Part shown: positions 7,893 to 16,044 of the stretch, piece by piece
Position numbering within the stretch: the first letter of the stretch is position 1
How the letters are laid out: every line of letters starts with the position of its first letter
Source: Microgenomates group bacterium Gr01-1014_7
GTDB lineage: Bacteria; Patescibacteriota; Microgenomatia; Daviesbacterales; UBA10151
Length of the DNA: 41,436 bases
Assembly: GCA_007376405.1 (NCBI GenBank)
Contig: VMGD01000010.1
Location: forward strand, 1 to 41,436
Direction: 5' to 3'
Made by a program: the position numbers and the translations under genes
The notes under the pieces: model-generated
Database searches by the model: none
The model's input: only the letters and a program-made list of their open reading frames with translations
Told to the model about the DNA's origin: nothing

Positions 7893-7971
7893 AGTAACCC
7901 CCTCACTCCCCTAGTAAAGTCTCTTCTACTTAAAATATTAGGCACGAGGTAGGCAGGGGAGTAACCCGAAT

Positions 7972-8056
7972 ACTATATCACCTCAAACTATATCAAAAGC
8001 TAGGCTCAAATTATGCACGAATGAATACTTTTTGTCTACTGCATCACACTATATCA
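7972..8056. repeat. Three copies of ACTATATCA
   Basis: ACTATATCA occurs at 7972, 7987 and 8048, just upstream of the small membrane protein gene at 8084. Spacings are 15 and 61 nt. It could be an operator cluster near the left edge of the element; chance in AT-rich DNA is not excluded. Confidence 0.3.
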
Positions 8057-8083
8057 TTTAACAAGCATGTTATACTTTTAATA

Positions 8084-8203
8084 ATGAAACCAAAGAAGAA
8101 CCCTCTGATTGAATGGGCAACTTTGCTGGTTTGGCCTCTAATGTTGTTAATTCTTGCTTTGGTTTTTCAGTTGGGGGTAATGCTGATAAGCTGGTTATTC
8201 TAA
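8084..8203 (+). CDS. Small single-pass membrane protein, 39 aa
   Basis: From ATG 8084: a basic start (MKPKKNPLIEW) then one long hydrophobic segment (LLVWPLMLLILALVFQLGVML). A longer frame from 8021 exists, but an extended -10 box (TGTTATACT) ends 7 nt before 8084, which fits leaderless expression from this ATG. It overlaps the 3' end of the convergent zinc-finger gene by 9 nt. Positive-inside rule gives a cytoplasmic N-terminus. Function unknown. Confidence 0.55.
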   Translation: MKPKKNPLIEWATLLVWPLMLLILALVFQLGVMLISWLF

Positions 8204-8611
8204 CTCTTTTAACCAGCATTTGCGGTGGTACCAGGTAGTCTTCTCGCCAGAAAATGAAGTATCTATCTTTTCTTCACCCTTAAGAAATAATCCCTCACAA
8301 GCAATACACCTGCCGTCCTTTGAACTGTATTGTCCTGTTAATAACTTTGTCCTTACTTTCTCCCTCTGATTTGCAGCTTCATTCTCTCTTTTTTCTCTCC
8401 TGTAATCTATCTGGTAGCATCTCCAACATTTGCCAAAAGAGTGAACCTTTCTTTCTGTAAGATGGCATACCACACAAGCAATATATAATTTTGACCATGC
8501 CCCCTCTTTGTAGTTATTCAATGAGGTTTTAATTTCTATGGCACAGGATTTGCATACTCCTAGAATAATAATAGGTGAATCAGTTTTCTCACAGAGGGTA
8601 CAGGGGCTCAT
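8195..8611 (-). CDS. Multi-zinc-ribbon protein, 138 aa
   Basis: Start chosen at 8611 (MSPCTLCEKTDS), where ATG overlaps the upstream stop as TAATG; the frame is open further upstream to 8659. Cys pairs: CTLC ... CKSC, CVVC ... CWRC, CIAC ... and H-x-K-C (WYHRKCW). That makes three probable zinc-binding sites. Between them is a basic helix (YRREKRENEAANQREKVR). Likely a nucleic-acid-binding accessory protein of the element; the plus-strand gene at 19117 has a similar build. Last gene of the minus operon. Confidence 0.65.
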   Translation of the reverse strand: MSPCTLCEKTDSPIIILGVCKSCAIEIKTSLNNYKEGAWSKLYIACVVCHLTERKVHSFGKCWRCYQIDYRREKRENEAANQREKVRTKLLTGQYSSKDGRCIACEGLFLKGEEKIDTSFSGEKTTWYHRKCWLKELE

Positions 8612-8805
8612 TAAATTAAAGCTAACTTCCAGCAAGGGTCTGCACAGTAAACCTGACAATAATTTCTAGTAGAGAGTTTATTTTTTAACTGCTTGGGACC
8701 CATTACCTCTTCCCTTATCAAAGGAATTTTCCCGCAAGAGATACAGGTGAGGTTGTCAAATTCTGGGGAATGAATTCTGATAATGTCTGGATTTGGTTCT
8801 GACAT
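8611..8805 (-). CDS. Small zinc-binding protein, 64 aa
   Basis: MSEPNPDIIRIHSPEFDNLTCISCGKIPLIREEV ... YCQVYCADPCWKLALI. One CxxC near residue 21 and a C-terminal C-x3-C-x3-C cluster could form one zinc site. It sits immediately upstream of the multi-zinc-ribbon gene with a 1-nt overlap, so the two are co-translated. No family recognised. Confidence 0.55.
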   Translation of the reverse strand: MSEPNPDIIRIHSPEFDNLTCISCGKIPLIREEVMGPKQLKNKLSTRNYCQVYCADPCWKLALI

Positions 8806-8892
8806 AATATTTCCTGAATTTACTCTCCTAGCCTATGAATCCATTTTAAGGGGAACTAAGAGAGTAAATACAAAATCCTTAATTAAATAGCC

Positions 8893-8931
8893 AGGTGGCC
8901 GTTGTGCGGATTTACGCCACGCGCACCACCT
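8893..8931 (-). other. Intercistronic hairpin
   Basis: AGGTGG and CCACCT enclose a second stem (GTGCG/CGCAC). It lies in the 137-nt gap between 8943 and 8805 in the minus operon. It lacks a U-run, so it may be a processing or pausing hairpin. Confidence 0.4.
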
Positions 8932-8942
8932 AGCCAAAAGGT

Positions 8943-9257
8943 TTATAAATAGCTTCCAATTTCTTCTCTTAAAGTTTGGTTGTATTCTCTTGTTTCCTCT
9001 TCTTCAGCCTTTAAATTCTCATTATCTGTTTTTAGAATCTCGTTTAATTCCTGTGCACGTCTAATTTCCAGAGTGTCTCCTTCGCTTGCTGCATTTATTC
9101 TTGTAAATAGATTAGTCATCTGGTCGCTGTGAGCCTTTACTTTTTCTCCCTTTGCTGATTCTCTCTCTTGTCTTTCAGCTAATTCTGCGGCAGCAATTCG
9201 AGCAGCCAATATATCTTGGTTAATGTATCTTTCTTGGGTAACTTGTGTCCTTGGCAT
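8943..9257 (-). CDS. Coiled-coil protein, 104 aa
   Basis: Almost entirely alpha-helical and charged. Residues 15-45 (ILAARIAAAELAERQERESAKGEKVKAH) and 65-104 (RRAQELNEILKTDNENLKAEEEETREYNQTLREEI) have heptad character. No membrane segment. Within the structural-like operon, 1 nt from the next gene upstream. It could be a scaffold or assembly protein, but nothing in the sequence proves this. Confidence 0.55.
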   Translation of the reverse strand: MPRTQVTQERYINQDILAARIAAAELAERQERESAKGEKVKAHSDQMTNLFTRINAASEGDTLEIRRAQELNEILKTDNENLKAEEEETREYNQTLREEIGSYL

Positions 9258-9258
9258 T

Positions 9259-9789
9259 TTAATTTCTTCCTCCTTTCATCAATTTTTTTTCTAGTTCAAA
9301 CGTGAGGGATTTTTGGAGCCAGTAAATAGGATTTCCCACATTTTGCGGCATTGAGCTTAGTTTCTTTGAAAGAAAATTAAAAACTTTGACAGGCGAGTCA
9401 TCTTGTAAAAGCGTAGCAGCGAATCTTGCGATATTAGAAACTTCGTTTGACCCCGCAGACTCTACGGCCAGTCCTAGAGCTGTTCTAGTAGCTCCCCAGA
9501 CTGGATTTAACTCTATAGGGGAACTTGTATCAAAGAAGTACTCCTTAGTTAAACCGCTAGATTCCTGTGAATGAGTCTCTTTTTGCTCAACTTTTTTAAC
9601 TCCCTGGGGTTTTGGCTCCTTAGGTTTTACTTCCTTGATAATTGGTTTAGATTCTTCCACAGGTTGTGTTTGATGCGTTTTCTCATGTGCCATTTCTAGG
9701 GCACTGCCAGTCACTCCCGTAGTAGGAGAATAGTCAGCTGGCTGCCAATTAGAAAAAAATCCACTGGTTTTAAATGTAAATGGTTCCAT
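9259..9789 (-). CDS. Hypothetical protein of the structural-like operon, 176 aa
   Basis: Starts MEPFTFKTSGFFSNWQPADYSP, then a Glu/Lys/Gln/Pro-rich disordered stretch (residues ~35-80, with KEVKPKEPKPQGVKKVEQKE), then a helical C-terminal domain (EYFFDTSSPIELNPVWGATRTALGLAVESAG ... NVGNPIYWLQKSLTFELEKKLMKGGRN). No family recognised. Position downstream of the two large proteins suggests a shared structural or transfer role. Confidence 0.5.
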   Translation of the reverse strand: MEPFTFKTSGFFSNWQPADYSPTTGVTGSALEMAHEKTHQTQPVEESKPIIKEVKPKEPKPQGVKKVEQKETHSQESSGLTKEYFFDTSSPIELNPVWGATRTALGLAVESAGSNEVSNIARFAATLLQDDSPVKVFNFLSKKLSSMPQNVGNPIYWLQKSLTFELEKKLMKGGRN

Positions 9790-9807
9790 ATTTTTTAATT
9801 CCTTTCT

Positions 9808-9993
9808 TTAATATTTAGTTGAATAGTATTTGCTGCTACTTTCTCTCTCCTGGTATCTGGCCTTCTTGATTTCACGGCACTTGGTACAACGCTTTGGCAA
9901 ACTGAATTCCTTTTCCTGGTAGAATCTCTGTTCTGCACTTGAGAAGTTGAACTCTTTTTGACAATCAATACAATTTAGTGTTTTATCATTCAT
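9808..9993 (-). CDS. Probable zinc-ribbon protein (PF13451-like), 61 aa
   Basis: LNCIDCQKEFNFSSAEQRFYQEKEFSLPKRCTKCREIKKAR matches the small zinc-ribbon family defined by CxxC, F-x-F-x3-EQ-x-FY-x-EK-x-F-x2-P-x-RCxxCR. Known members are stand-alone zinc ribbons of unknown role, common in Firmicutes and CPR. A basic Ser/Tyr tail follows. An AAGGAGA box precedes the ATG. Confidence 0.8.
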   Translation of the reverse strand: MNDKTLNCIDCQKEFNFSSAEQRFYQEKEFSLPKRCTKCREIKKARYQERESSSKYYSTKY

Positions 9994-10009
9994 TTTTTTG
10001 TCTCCTTTC

Positions 10010-10312
10010 TTATGGTAAATTCTGGTTTAAAGTTAGAAGGTTCTCATTAAGGTACTTTGACACAGGTAGACCAAGCTCTCCAAGTGCTTGCGCCAAAAGG
10101 TCTGAAAGGTATGGAGAGGAAGGTGTTCCACCATTGTTAGTAATTATTTTTCTTAGGAATGCTTGGTCTATTGAGCCTCTGCTGTCACTCTTTGATACTG
10201 CAACAATGGTACCCACATATTTCTTGTGAAGCTCTCCTGCTGGAATTCTGGTGCTGCTAGGACCTGCTTTGGCTTCTTCTGCTGCTCTCCTGGTTGCTGA
10301 TAAACTAGCCAT
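10010..10312 (-). CDS. Hypothetical protein, 100 aa
   Basis: MASLSATRRAAEEAKAGPSSTRIPAGELHKKYVGTIVAVSKSDSRG ... YLSDLLAQALGELGLPVSKYLNENLLTLNQNLP. A disordered Ala/Ser start and a helical second half. It follows the 1125-aa gene by 1 nt, so it is in the same transcript. No known family. Confidence 0.5.
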   Translation of the reverse strand: MASLSATRRAAEEAKAGPSSTRIPAGELHKKYVGTIVAVSKSDSRGSIDQAFLRKIITNNGGTPSSPYLSDLLAQALGELGLPVSKYLNENLLTLNQNLP

Positions 10313-10313
10313 A

Positions 10314-13300
10314 TTAGAATTGCCCCCTGTTTAATTTCTGAAAGTTTAGCTTCTTGGTTCTTGCCTTTAATTGAGGTTTAATTTTCAATGCTGATACTTT
10401 CAAGGGCTTGAGTATTACGGGTTTTAATGTTGGGACTTTTATTGCTTTTATTTTCTTAGTTTTTGAAACCTTAAGAGATGGGCTTTTTATTGGCATTCTT
10501 TTTATCTTTGGTTTAGATGCTGTTGTTGATGATGATGGGTTGATGACAGAACGGATTAACCTATCAATGCCCTTTTTCTGGTCAAGTGTAATCCTTCCAG
10601 ATTCAGACCATTCAGAAGTTACTCCATAGGTAAGCAGTTTTTGTCCAGCAAGTTCTTCTAGCTTTGCCTTATATGCTTCAGAGTCTAATCCCTTAAGCAT
10701 TGAGGCCAGGGCCTTGCCTCTGTTCCCATTTTCAACCTCTAAACTTTTTAGAATTATTCCCTCTGCATCTCCTGGCTTAACTCCAAAATCTTGTAACATT
10801 TTATCTGTCTCTGCTTTTGAAAGTCCCAGAGAATAGATGTCTTTTACATTTGCTACTTGTTCAGCTGATTTCTGTTCCTGGGTAAATAGACTCATTATCA
10901 GATTTTCCTCTTCTTTATCAGCTGCCCCAACTTCTTTGATAAGTTTGGGTAATAAATCCAAAAGGTTAAAATCCACAGAAGGTTTAAGGGTAGGTTTTTT
11001 CTTCAAAAGCTCTGCTTTTTTCTCATCCAGTAACTTTTGAATCTCTCTTTTTTTCTCAAAGATTGTATAAGCTTTTGTAGGACTGATACCGCTATTAATC
11101 ATTTGGATGTACTGCTGGGTTTGCTTTGAACCTAAATTAGGAATGTCTTCATCATAATGCTGCTGTGCTGCTTCTGTCTGATTCTTGCCTAAAATAATAG
11201 GTTGTAGTTCTTTCTTTACAGGGTATTGAAGCTGGCCACTCTTTGAATAACTTCCGCCTTCCTGAACTGCTTTCAAACCTTCGTAAGTCTTTTTTATCTG
11301 ACTTCCAGCTGGTACATAATGAAGAGCTCCTCTTGTAACATTTGGATTCAATATTCTATCTTGGGGAGTTAATTTATTTCCATATTTATCAGTGTCCTGG
11401 GTTAGGGATTGAACTGCACCAACTGGTAACTGTAATGCGGGTGCACCAAAACGGAAAGCTGGAAATGTGTCCTTATAATCCAACCCTAATATTTTACCTA
11501 TGGTTGCAATAAATAAAACATTACTTGCAAGCCATCTTATAGAACCTATAACATCTTTTCTCTTAACCATTTCAATCAAAAATTCACTTTGTTTTAATGG
11601 GTAGGTCCCAAACTGTAGAAGAGTTTTTGCAATATCTGATTGAAGAATTGCTGGTGTGTCTATGACATCATACATGAATTGTGTGCGACCAACAATTTCT
11701 TTGGCATATTTAATTGCTGCCTCCTCTGTCATTCCTTTTGATATTCCCTGGGCCTTAGCTCCAAAATATGCAAAGCTACGATTGATTTTCTCAGCTGTAT
11801 TAAACATATAAAAGAGAGTTTTATCAGCCCGTTCCCAAAACTTGTGAACTGCTGAAATGGTTCTGTCTTGAACAATATCTTTCCCTATAACCCCAGCTGC
11901 CTCAAGTTCAGTATCTTTCCCCAGAAGGTACCTAGGCAAGTTTTGAAGGGTTTTAATTGCACCTACAATTAGATTCTTTTCTCCTACAATGGCGTAAGTA
12001 TTGGTTGTCTGTTGAAGGTTTCTTAAGGCTGATAATGGGTTAAGCCCCAGGAGGCTTCTAAAAACTGCCTGTCTGGCCGATTGCGTAACTACGTTAGTAG
12101 GTCTCTGGCCCAGCTTGTAACTAATAGGGGTAGATTTAACTAAATTGTCTAGTAAGTTGTCCAGGTCAGTTGGCTGCATGTTTATCTTGGCTATCTGATT
12201 CTTAACGTAGTTGTACGATTCTTCTGGTAGGCTGTCTGCCTTTGCTGCTATAACTTCAAGGGCTGGGTCCATCTGGAATTTTCGGGTGGCTCTCTTCACA
12301 TACGCACTCAAAGCAGCCCAGGTGTCGGTATTATATTCTGGTTTACCAGTTCTCTTCTGCAAAAATGGGTCCCACACACTAGAAACTACCTTTGAACGAA
12401 TGAGCTTTGCAATTTCTGGGTCAAACTCCTTTTCTACTACCCCTTGTGGAAATAGATGGGTAATATAGTCACTAATCTGTTTATCCTCTGGAAGCTTTAG
12501 TTTTGTGGCCCAACCCTTAAGATAACTTTTAATTTCTGTTGCCACCTGTAATTCATTAGGGTCAAGGGGTATTTTCTTCCCATCAAGATAATTAAATATT
12601 CTCTCATTAGCTCCTGGTTGGCTGGCTCTTTTTGCCCAGTTGGTAATATTGGAAATTTCGTGAGGTAATGCCTTTAAATAGTCATCATATTTTTGTCTTA
12701 ATAAATCACTTTCATTCTTCAAGCCTATTTTTTCAAATACTCGGTTAGGAGTTCTTAAATAATCCAGAAGGTTTACTTTTTGTTTTACAGAAACATTTTG
12801 CATTACAGAATCCAGTTCTTTTGCCTGATAGGTAGGTTTGCCTATTCTTTGAACTTCTTCCTGCATATCTTTTAAAAATCTCATTGACTCATTCCCACTA
12901 CCAGGGAGTTCTGCTCCAAACCTTTCAGATGCCTTGATGTTATTTTTAAGTAGGGAAGCTGCTTCTGCCCCAGATATTTTTTCTATTTGTGGTTTAGAAT
13001 ACCCAGCTTTTAATAGTTCATTTGAATAATTCAAAAGATGCGCTAATCTATCAGACTTGTCTAATTTAGAAAGAATTTGTTTCCCTTCTTCCACAAGTTT
13101 AGGAATAAGAAGTTCTCCTGCTCTTACTCCTACTTTTTGCACACCCATAGGAGAAAAGTTTATAGCCATATCTGCCATCTGTCTATTTCTTTCTTCTTCA
13201 CTCTTTGGCTGTGGGTAGAGTTCTGCTAATCTTTGATTTCTGGCTTGGTCATTTCCCTGGACAAAGTTAATAAAGTTTCCTACTTCCTGCTGGACAGAGT

Positions 13301-13691
13301 GAATATATTGCTGGTTAATTCTCTGACCTCTATTTTGCAAGTCCTGGTAAAAGTCTTGGAACCTTGGTTTTAATTCATCTAATCTGTTAGTAGTATCTTT
13401 TTCAAACCTCTGCTGCACAGCTTGGAATCCCTTTTGGAGGTTCTCAAGATGAAGCTGGGGAGTTTGGAATGGTCTTGGTTTAAGATATTCTCTGTATGCA
13501 GTTTCTTTTATTTGCTGGGAAATTGGCTGGACAGTCTTCTGCCATGATTGGAACCTGTTTGAGATGTCCTGTTGAATCTGCTTCACAGGCTGGAATTGTT
13601 TTTGAACCTCTGGGACTATTCCCATGGCTCTTTTGATAATACCCGTTCCTGTTTCTTTTAAGCTGTTAATTTGCTGAATGAAATTGTCCAT
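10314..13691 (-). CDS. Giant helical phage-type protein (polyvalent / ejection-protein-like), 1125 aa
   Basis: Largest gene of the element. Residues 1-160 are Gln-rich and helical. A central region about 525-760 (NPLSALRNLQQTT ... KFWERADKTLFYMFNTAEKINRSFAYFGAKA ... AKTLLQFGTYPLKQSEFLIEMVKR, then a hydrophobic VLFIATIGKILGL) resembles the large-polyvalent-protein-associated (LPD38-type) region of phage and plasmid giant proteins that are delivered into cells with DNA. The last ~60 residues are Lys/Pro-rich basic repeats (KVSKTKKIKAIKVPTLKP). The family match is from memory of its pattern and is tentative. Together with the 420-aa gene upstream it is the best candidate for a particle-internal or transfer protein. 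Confidence 0.5.
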   Translation of the reverse strand: MDNFIQQINSLKETGTGIIKRAMGIVPEVQKQFQPVKQIQQDISNRFQSWQKTVQPISQQIKETAYREYLKPRPFQTPQLHLENLQKGFQAVQQRFEKDTTNRLDELKPRFQDFYQDLQNRGQRINQQYIHSVQQEVGNFINFVQGNDQARNQRLAELYPQPKSEEERNRQMADMAINFSPMGVQKVGVRAGELLIPKLVEEGKQILSKLDKSDRLAHLLNYSNELLKAGYSKPQIEKISGAEAASLLKNNIKASERFGAELPGSGNESMRFLKDMQEEVQRIGKPTYQAKELDSVMQNVSVKQKVNLLDYLRTPNRVFEKIGLKNESDLLRQKYDDYLKALPHEISNITNWAKRASQPGANERIFNYLDGKKIPLDPNELQVATEIKSYLKGWATKLKLPEDKQISDYITHLFPQGVVEKEFDPEIAKLIRSKVVSSVWDPFLQKRTGKPEYNTDTWAALSAYVKRATRKFQMDPALEVIAAKADSLPEESYNYVKNQIAKINMQPTDLDNLLDNLVKSTPISYKLGQRPTNVVTQSARQAVFRSLLGLNPLSALRNLQQTTNTYAIVGEKNLIVGAIKTLQNLPRYLLGKDTELEAAGVIGKDIVQDRTISAVHKFWERADKTLFYMFNTAEKINRSFAYFGAKAQGISKGMTEEAAIKYAKEIVGRTQFMYDVIDTPAILQSDIAKTLLQFGTYPLKQSEFLIEMVKRKDVIGSIRWLASNVLFIATIGKILGLDYKDTFPAFRFGAPALQLPVGAVQSLTQDTDKYGNKLTPQDRILNPNVTRGALHYVPAGSQIKKTYEGLKAVQEGGSYSKSGQLQYPVKKELQPIILGKNQTEAAQQHYDEDIPNLGSKQTQQYIQMINSGISPTKAYTIFEKKREIQKLLDEKKAELLKKKPTLKPSVDFNLLDLLPKLIKEVGAADKEEENLIMSLFTQEQKSAEQVANVKDIYSLGLSKAETDKMLQDFGVKPGDAEGIILKSLEVENGNRGKALASMLKGLDSEAYKAKLEELAGQKLLTYGVTSEWSESGRITLDQKKGIDRLIRSVINPSSSTTASKPKIKRMPIKSPSLKVSKTKKIKAIKVPTLKPVILKPLKVSALKIKPQLKARTKKLNFQKLNRGQF

Positions 13692-13694
13692 ATT

Positions 13695-14957
13695 TTAGGC
13701 AAAGGGGTTAATTAAATTCTGAAACTCGTCTTGTCTTTGGCCTAAATAGTTAGGAGTAGTTACTTGTTTCTTGGCTGGGGTGGTTGCAGAGGTTGGAGTA
13801 TAGGTTCTGCCCATAGTTGTTTTATCTGCCTGGAATTGAGAACTTGAGCCTATATTAGAATATTGTTGTTTCAAATCAGAGATGCCGTTATTTATAAGAA
13901 ACTGTTGTTGTTGGAACCACCCTTGGAGCTGCATATCATAATCTTTCTTTGACTGTACAACTGCTTGAGCAGCTGCCTGAGCTTCTGCTAGAAGATTATA
14001 TTTCGCAGTTGCCTTAGCTGATTCAACCTGATCTCTTGCATTGTTAATTTGCATTATTTGCTGTGAAAACTGGTCTGCAATGTCTCTTTTCTGCTGTTCG
14101 GCTGATGCTGCTATTCTGCTGCTCTCTCTTTGAACCCAATCTACAGACTTACTTTGAAAATCAAGAATAGTCTGGAAACTCCGAGTAAACGCTTGTTCTA
14201 TACCACCCTGGGTTCTCAAAACTTCCTGGTTGGAGAGCTCGTTAATTGCCCCACCCGTACTTGAACCACCGCCATATAATGCCTGTGTGTTTCTAGTTAA
14301 GGCGTTTTTTGCTCTAATCGCAGAGGCTAAGGCTGACTCTCTGTTTTGGGTAATATCTGACTTCTGTAAATCAATTGTTCTTTGACTTTCCAGTTTATTT
14401 GCTTGGAGAGCTGATTCCAGTTCTTGTGCAGAGGTTTTGATTTTAGATAACGCATTTGGAAGTTGTGTATTAGTCAGAAAATTCTCTTGATTCTGAAGAC
14501 TCGCATAGGTTGGGTTATAGATTGCATCAATTTGTGCACTCATATCTGGCTGCTGAGGTTGGTTATTACTGCTACTTCCAAACCCTCTAGCCTGTTTCAA
14601 TCTGTTTATATCTCGGTTAAAAACCTGAGTATAGTCCGCAAAAGCTTCAGAATTTGGCCATCCCTGGTAAAAATCCATGAAATTTTCAGAAGATGATGTG
14701 TTTGACGGTGTGTTTTGTTGTGATGGCTGGGGTTGGGTTTTTGGAGTTGGCTGATTGGCTTTTTCCCAAGCTTGTAAATCTGAGTTTTGAGTCCAGCTTC
14801 TGTTATCAGGTGGTGGAGTTTGAGTACTAGGAGGACCAAACAAGTTAGAACCACCTTGAGAGGTTCTTTGGCCACCAAATAAATTACTTATACCTTCACT
14901 CACCCCAAAATCGGGAAGGCCAAACCAACTTCCTTGATGAGATCCAAAAATACCCAT
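13695..14957 (-). CDS. Gln/Asn/Ser-rich coiled-coil protein, 420 aa
   Basis: Start chosen at ATG 14957 (MGIFGSHQGSWFG) because AGGAG lies 11 nt upstream; a GTG at 14969 is in frame. Residues 1-120 are low complexity (Gly, Gln, Pro, Ser, Asn). Residues ~135-360 are long helices (DAIYNPTYASLQNQENFL ... SALQANKLESQRTIDLQ ... GGSSTGGAINELSNQEVLRTQGGIEQAFTRSF). Helical Q/A-rich proteins next to giant helical ones are typical of phage internal or tail-tip proteins, an inference only. No membrane segment or signal peptide. Confidence 0.55.
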   Translation of the reverse strand: MGIFGSHQGSWFGLPDFGVSEGISNLFGGQRTSQGGSNLFGPPSTQTPPPDNRSWTQNSDLQAWEKANQPTPKTQPQPSQQNTPSNTSSSENFMDFYQGWPNSEAFADYTQVFNRDINRLKQARGFGSSSNNQPQQPDMSAQIDAIYNPTYASLQNQENFLTNTQLPNALSKIKTSAQELESALQANKLESQRTIDLQKSDITQNRESALASAIRAKNALTRNTQALYGGGSSTGGAINELSNQEVLRTQGGIEQAFTRSFQTILDFQSKSVDWVQRESSRIAASAEQQKRDIADQFSQQIMQINNARDQVESAKATAKYNLLAEAQAAAQAVVQSKKDYDMQLQGWFQQQQFLINNGISDLKQQYSNIGSSSQFQADKTTMGRTYTPTSATTPAKKQVTTPNYLGQRQDEFQNLINPFA

Positions 14958-15002
14958 AGTTAGTTGCACTCCTGTGATAAAATAAAGTTAATGGCTATTA
15001 GA

Positions 15003-15113
15003 TTAAATTTGTTTAAAATTTTGTTGTTCATAATTTTTATTATCTTTATGGCTTATTTCATCCCTCTTTTTATGGGTACCCATTTTTGCCTCTTCGGGAT
15101 TGAGAGTGTTCAC
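15003..15113 (-). CDS. Possible small charged protein, 36 aa
   Basis: From GTG 15113 the frame reads MNTLNPEEAKMGTHKKRDEI and ends at TAA 15003. AGGAGG lies 13 nt upstream, a little far; an internal ATG at residue 11 is an alternative start. It lies between the tandem terminators and the 420-aa gene, so it would be the first protein of the structural-like operon or a leader peptide. Confidence 0.35.
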   Translation of the reverse strand: MNTLNPEEAKMGTHKKRDEISHKDNKNYEQQNFKQI

Positions 15114-15145
15114 ACTTGCTTTACTTCCTCCTAATTTTTTCCTTT

Positions 15146-15176
15146 AAAAAAACAGCCTTTAATTTCTTATTGGCTG
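15146..15176 (-). terminator. Second leader terminator
   Basis: On the minus strand: CAGCC, 14-nt loop, GGCTG, then seven U. It follows the first leader terminator closely, upstream of the structural-like operon. Confidence 0.55.
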
Positions 15177-15185
15177 CCTTGAAAC

Positions 15186-15210
15186 AAAAAGGCCACCGAT
15201 TAAGGTGGTC
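15186..15210 (-). terminator. First leader terminator
   Basis: On the minus strand: GACCACC, loop TTAATC, GGTGGCC, then UUUUU. It lies about 50 nt after the -10 box of the promoter at 15260-15289 and before any gene, so transcripts must be antiterminated to reach the operon, or the product is a short RNA. Confidence 0.7.
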
Positions 15211-15259
15211 TTAGAGTTGAGTTTAGTTGCAACTATCACTCAGCTAATTTATTAAATAC

Positions 15260-15289
15260 AGTATCGCTAACTAAAACACATCTTGTCAA
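15260..15289 (-). promoter_or_regulatory. Element promoter copy 2
   Basis: TTGACA (plus 15284-15289 as TGTCAA), 18-nt spacer, GATACT. Over 31 positions it matches the promoter at 18749-18778 at 28, including all of TTTTAGTTAGCGATACT. It drives the minus operon beginning with the small gene at 15113 or the 420-aa gene. Confidence 0.75.
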
Positions 15290-15314
15290 GGCGTATGATG
15301 TATATATCTTTAGG

Positions 15315-15323
15315 TGGTATAAT
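15315..15323 (+). promoter_or_regulatory. Extended -10 for the DUF4145 gene
   Basis: TGGTATAAT ends 7 nt before ATG 15331, fitting an extended -10 promoter and a leaderless mRNA. No clear -35 at the right distance. Confidence 0.55.
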
Positions 15324-15330
15324 CTGGGGA

Positions 15331-16044
15331 ATGAAACCACAGCTTATTGGGAATGGTATTAGAGCTAGGTGTCCTGATTGTGGTGGTGCTGTAACAACAT
15401 TTGAGTTTGATAGTCAAAATAGTGGTCATGGATATATTCTTCACGATACACAACACCATTATGATAGGCAGACTTTTAGCAGAATCTTATATTATCTGGG
15501 TAAATGTGCTGGTTGTGGTAGAGGTGGTCTAGCTAAAATTCATGACTATGGAAATGTAAAAGATGGAGCCTTGGAATGGTTTTTCCCGATGAGCATTGAA
15601 TCGCTTGAAGTTCCCACCCAAACACCAGAGCCGATTAAAAAGGAGTTTGAAGAAGCTGAACTTTGCGCATCTGTTGGGGCACGGAGGGCTGGGGCAGCTA
15701 TGTTGAGGTCTACTTTAGAAAAGGTTTTAAGAGATCATGGGTATACTGAAAGACACTTAACAGTAAATATAAAAAATGCTGGGGAGGATCAAGTAATTAC
15801 TCTTGTTCTTAAGAGGCAAATTTCTGATGTTGTAAAAGTTTTGGGTGATGAAGTATTACACCAGTCCTGGCGAGAGGTTACAGAAGAGGAATTTGAACTT
15901 GCCCATGAGTATACCCAAAACATCTTAAAGAATTTTTATGACTATCCAGATACAGTAGCAGAGATATTAAAAGAGAAGGGTAGATTAGTTGAAAAAGTAA
16001 ATAGTGAGGAAAAACCAGAAGAAGTAAAGGTTGAAGGCTCTTAA
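15331..16044 (+). CDS. DUF4145 protein with N-terminal zinc ribbon
   Basis: 237 residues from ATG 15331 (MKPQLIGNGIRARCPDCGGA); the frame is open upstream to a TTG at 15283, but the extended -10 box points to 15331. N-terminal zinc site: CPDCGG ... CAGCGRGG. The DUF4145 core is at residues ~110-205: EAELCASVGARRAGAAMLRSTLEKVLRDHG ... VIKVLGDEVLHQSWREVTEEEFELAHEYT. DUF4145 occurs alone or attached to restriction and other defence proteins; its function is unknown. The only plus-strand gene between two minus operons, it looks like a cargo or moron gene with its own promoter. Confidence 0.75.
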   Translation: MKPQLIGNGIRARCPDCGGAVTTFEFDSQNSGHGYILHDTQHHYDRQTFSRILYYLGKCAGCGRGGLAKIHDYGNVKDGALEWFFPMSIESLEVPTQTPEPIKKEFEEAELCASVGARRAGAAMLRSTLEKVLRDHGYTERHLTVNIKNAGEDQVITLVLKRQISDVVKVLGDEVLHQSWREVTEEEFELAHEYTQNILKNFYDYPDTVAEILKEKGRLVEKVNSEEKPEEVKVEGS

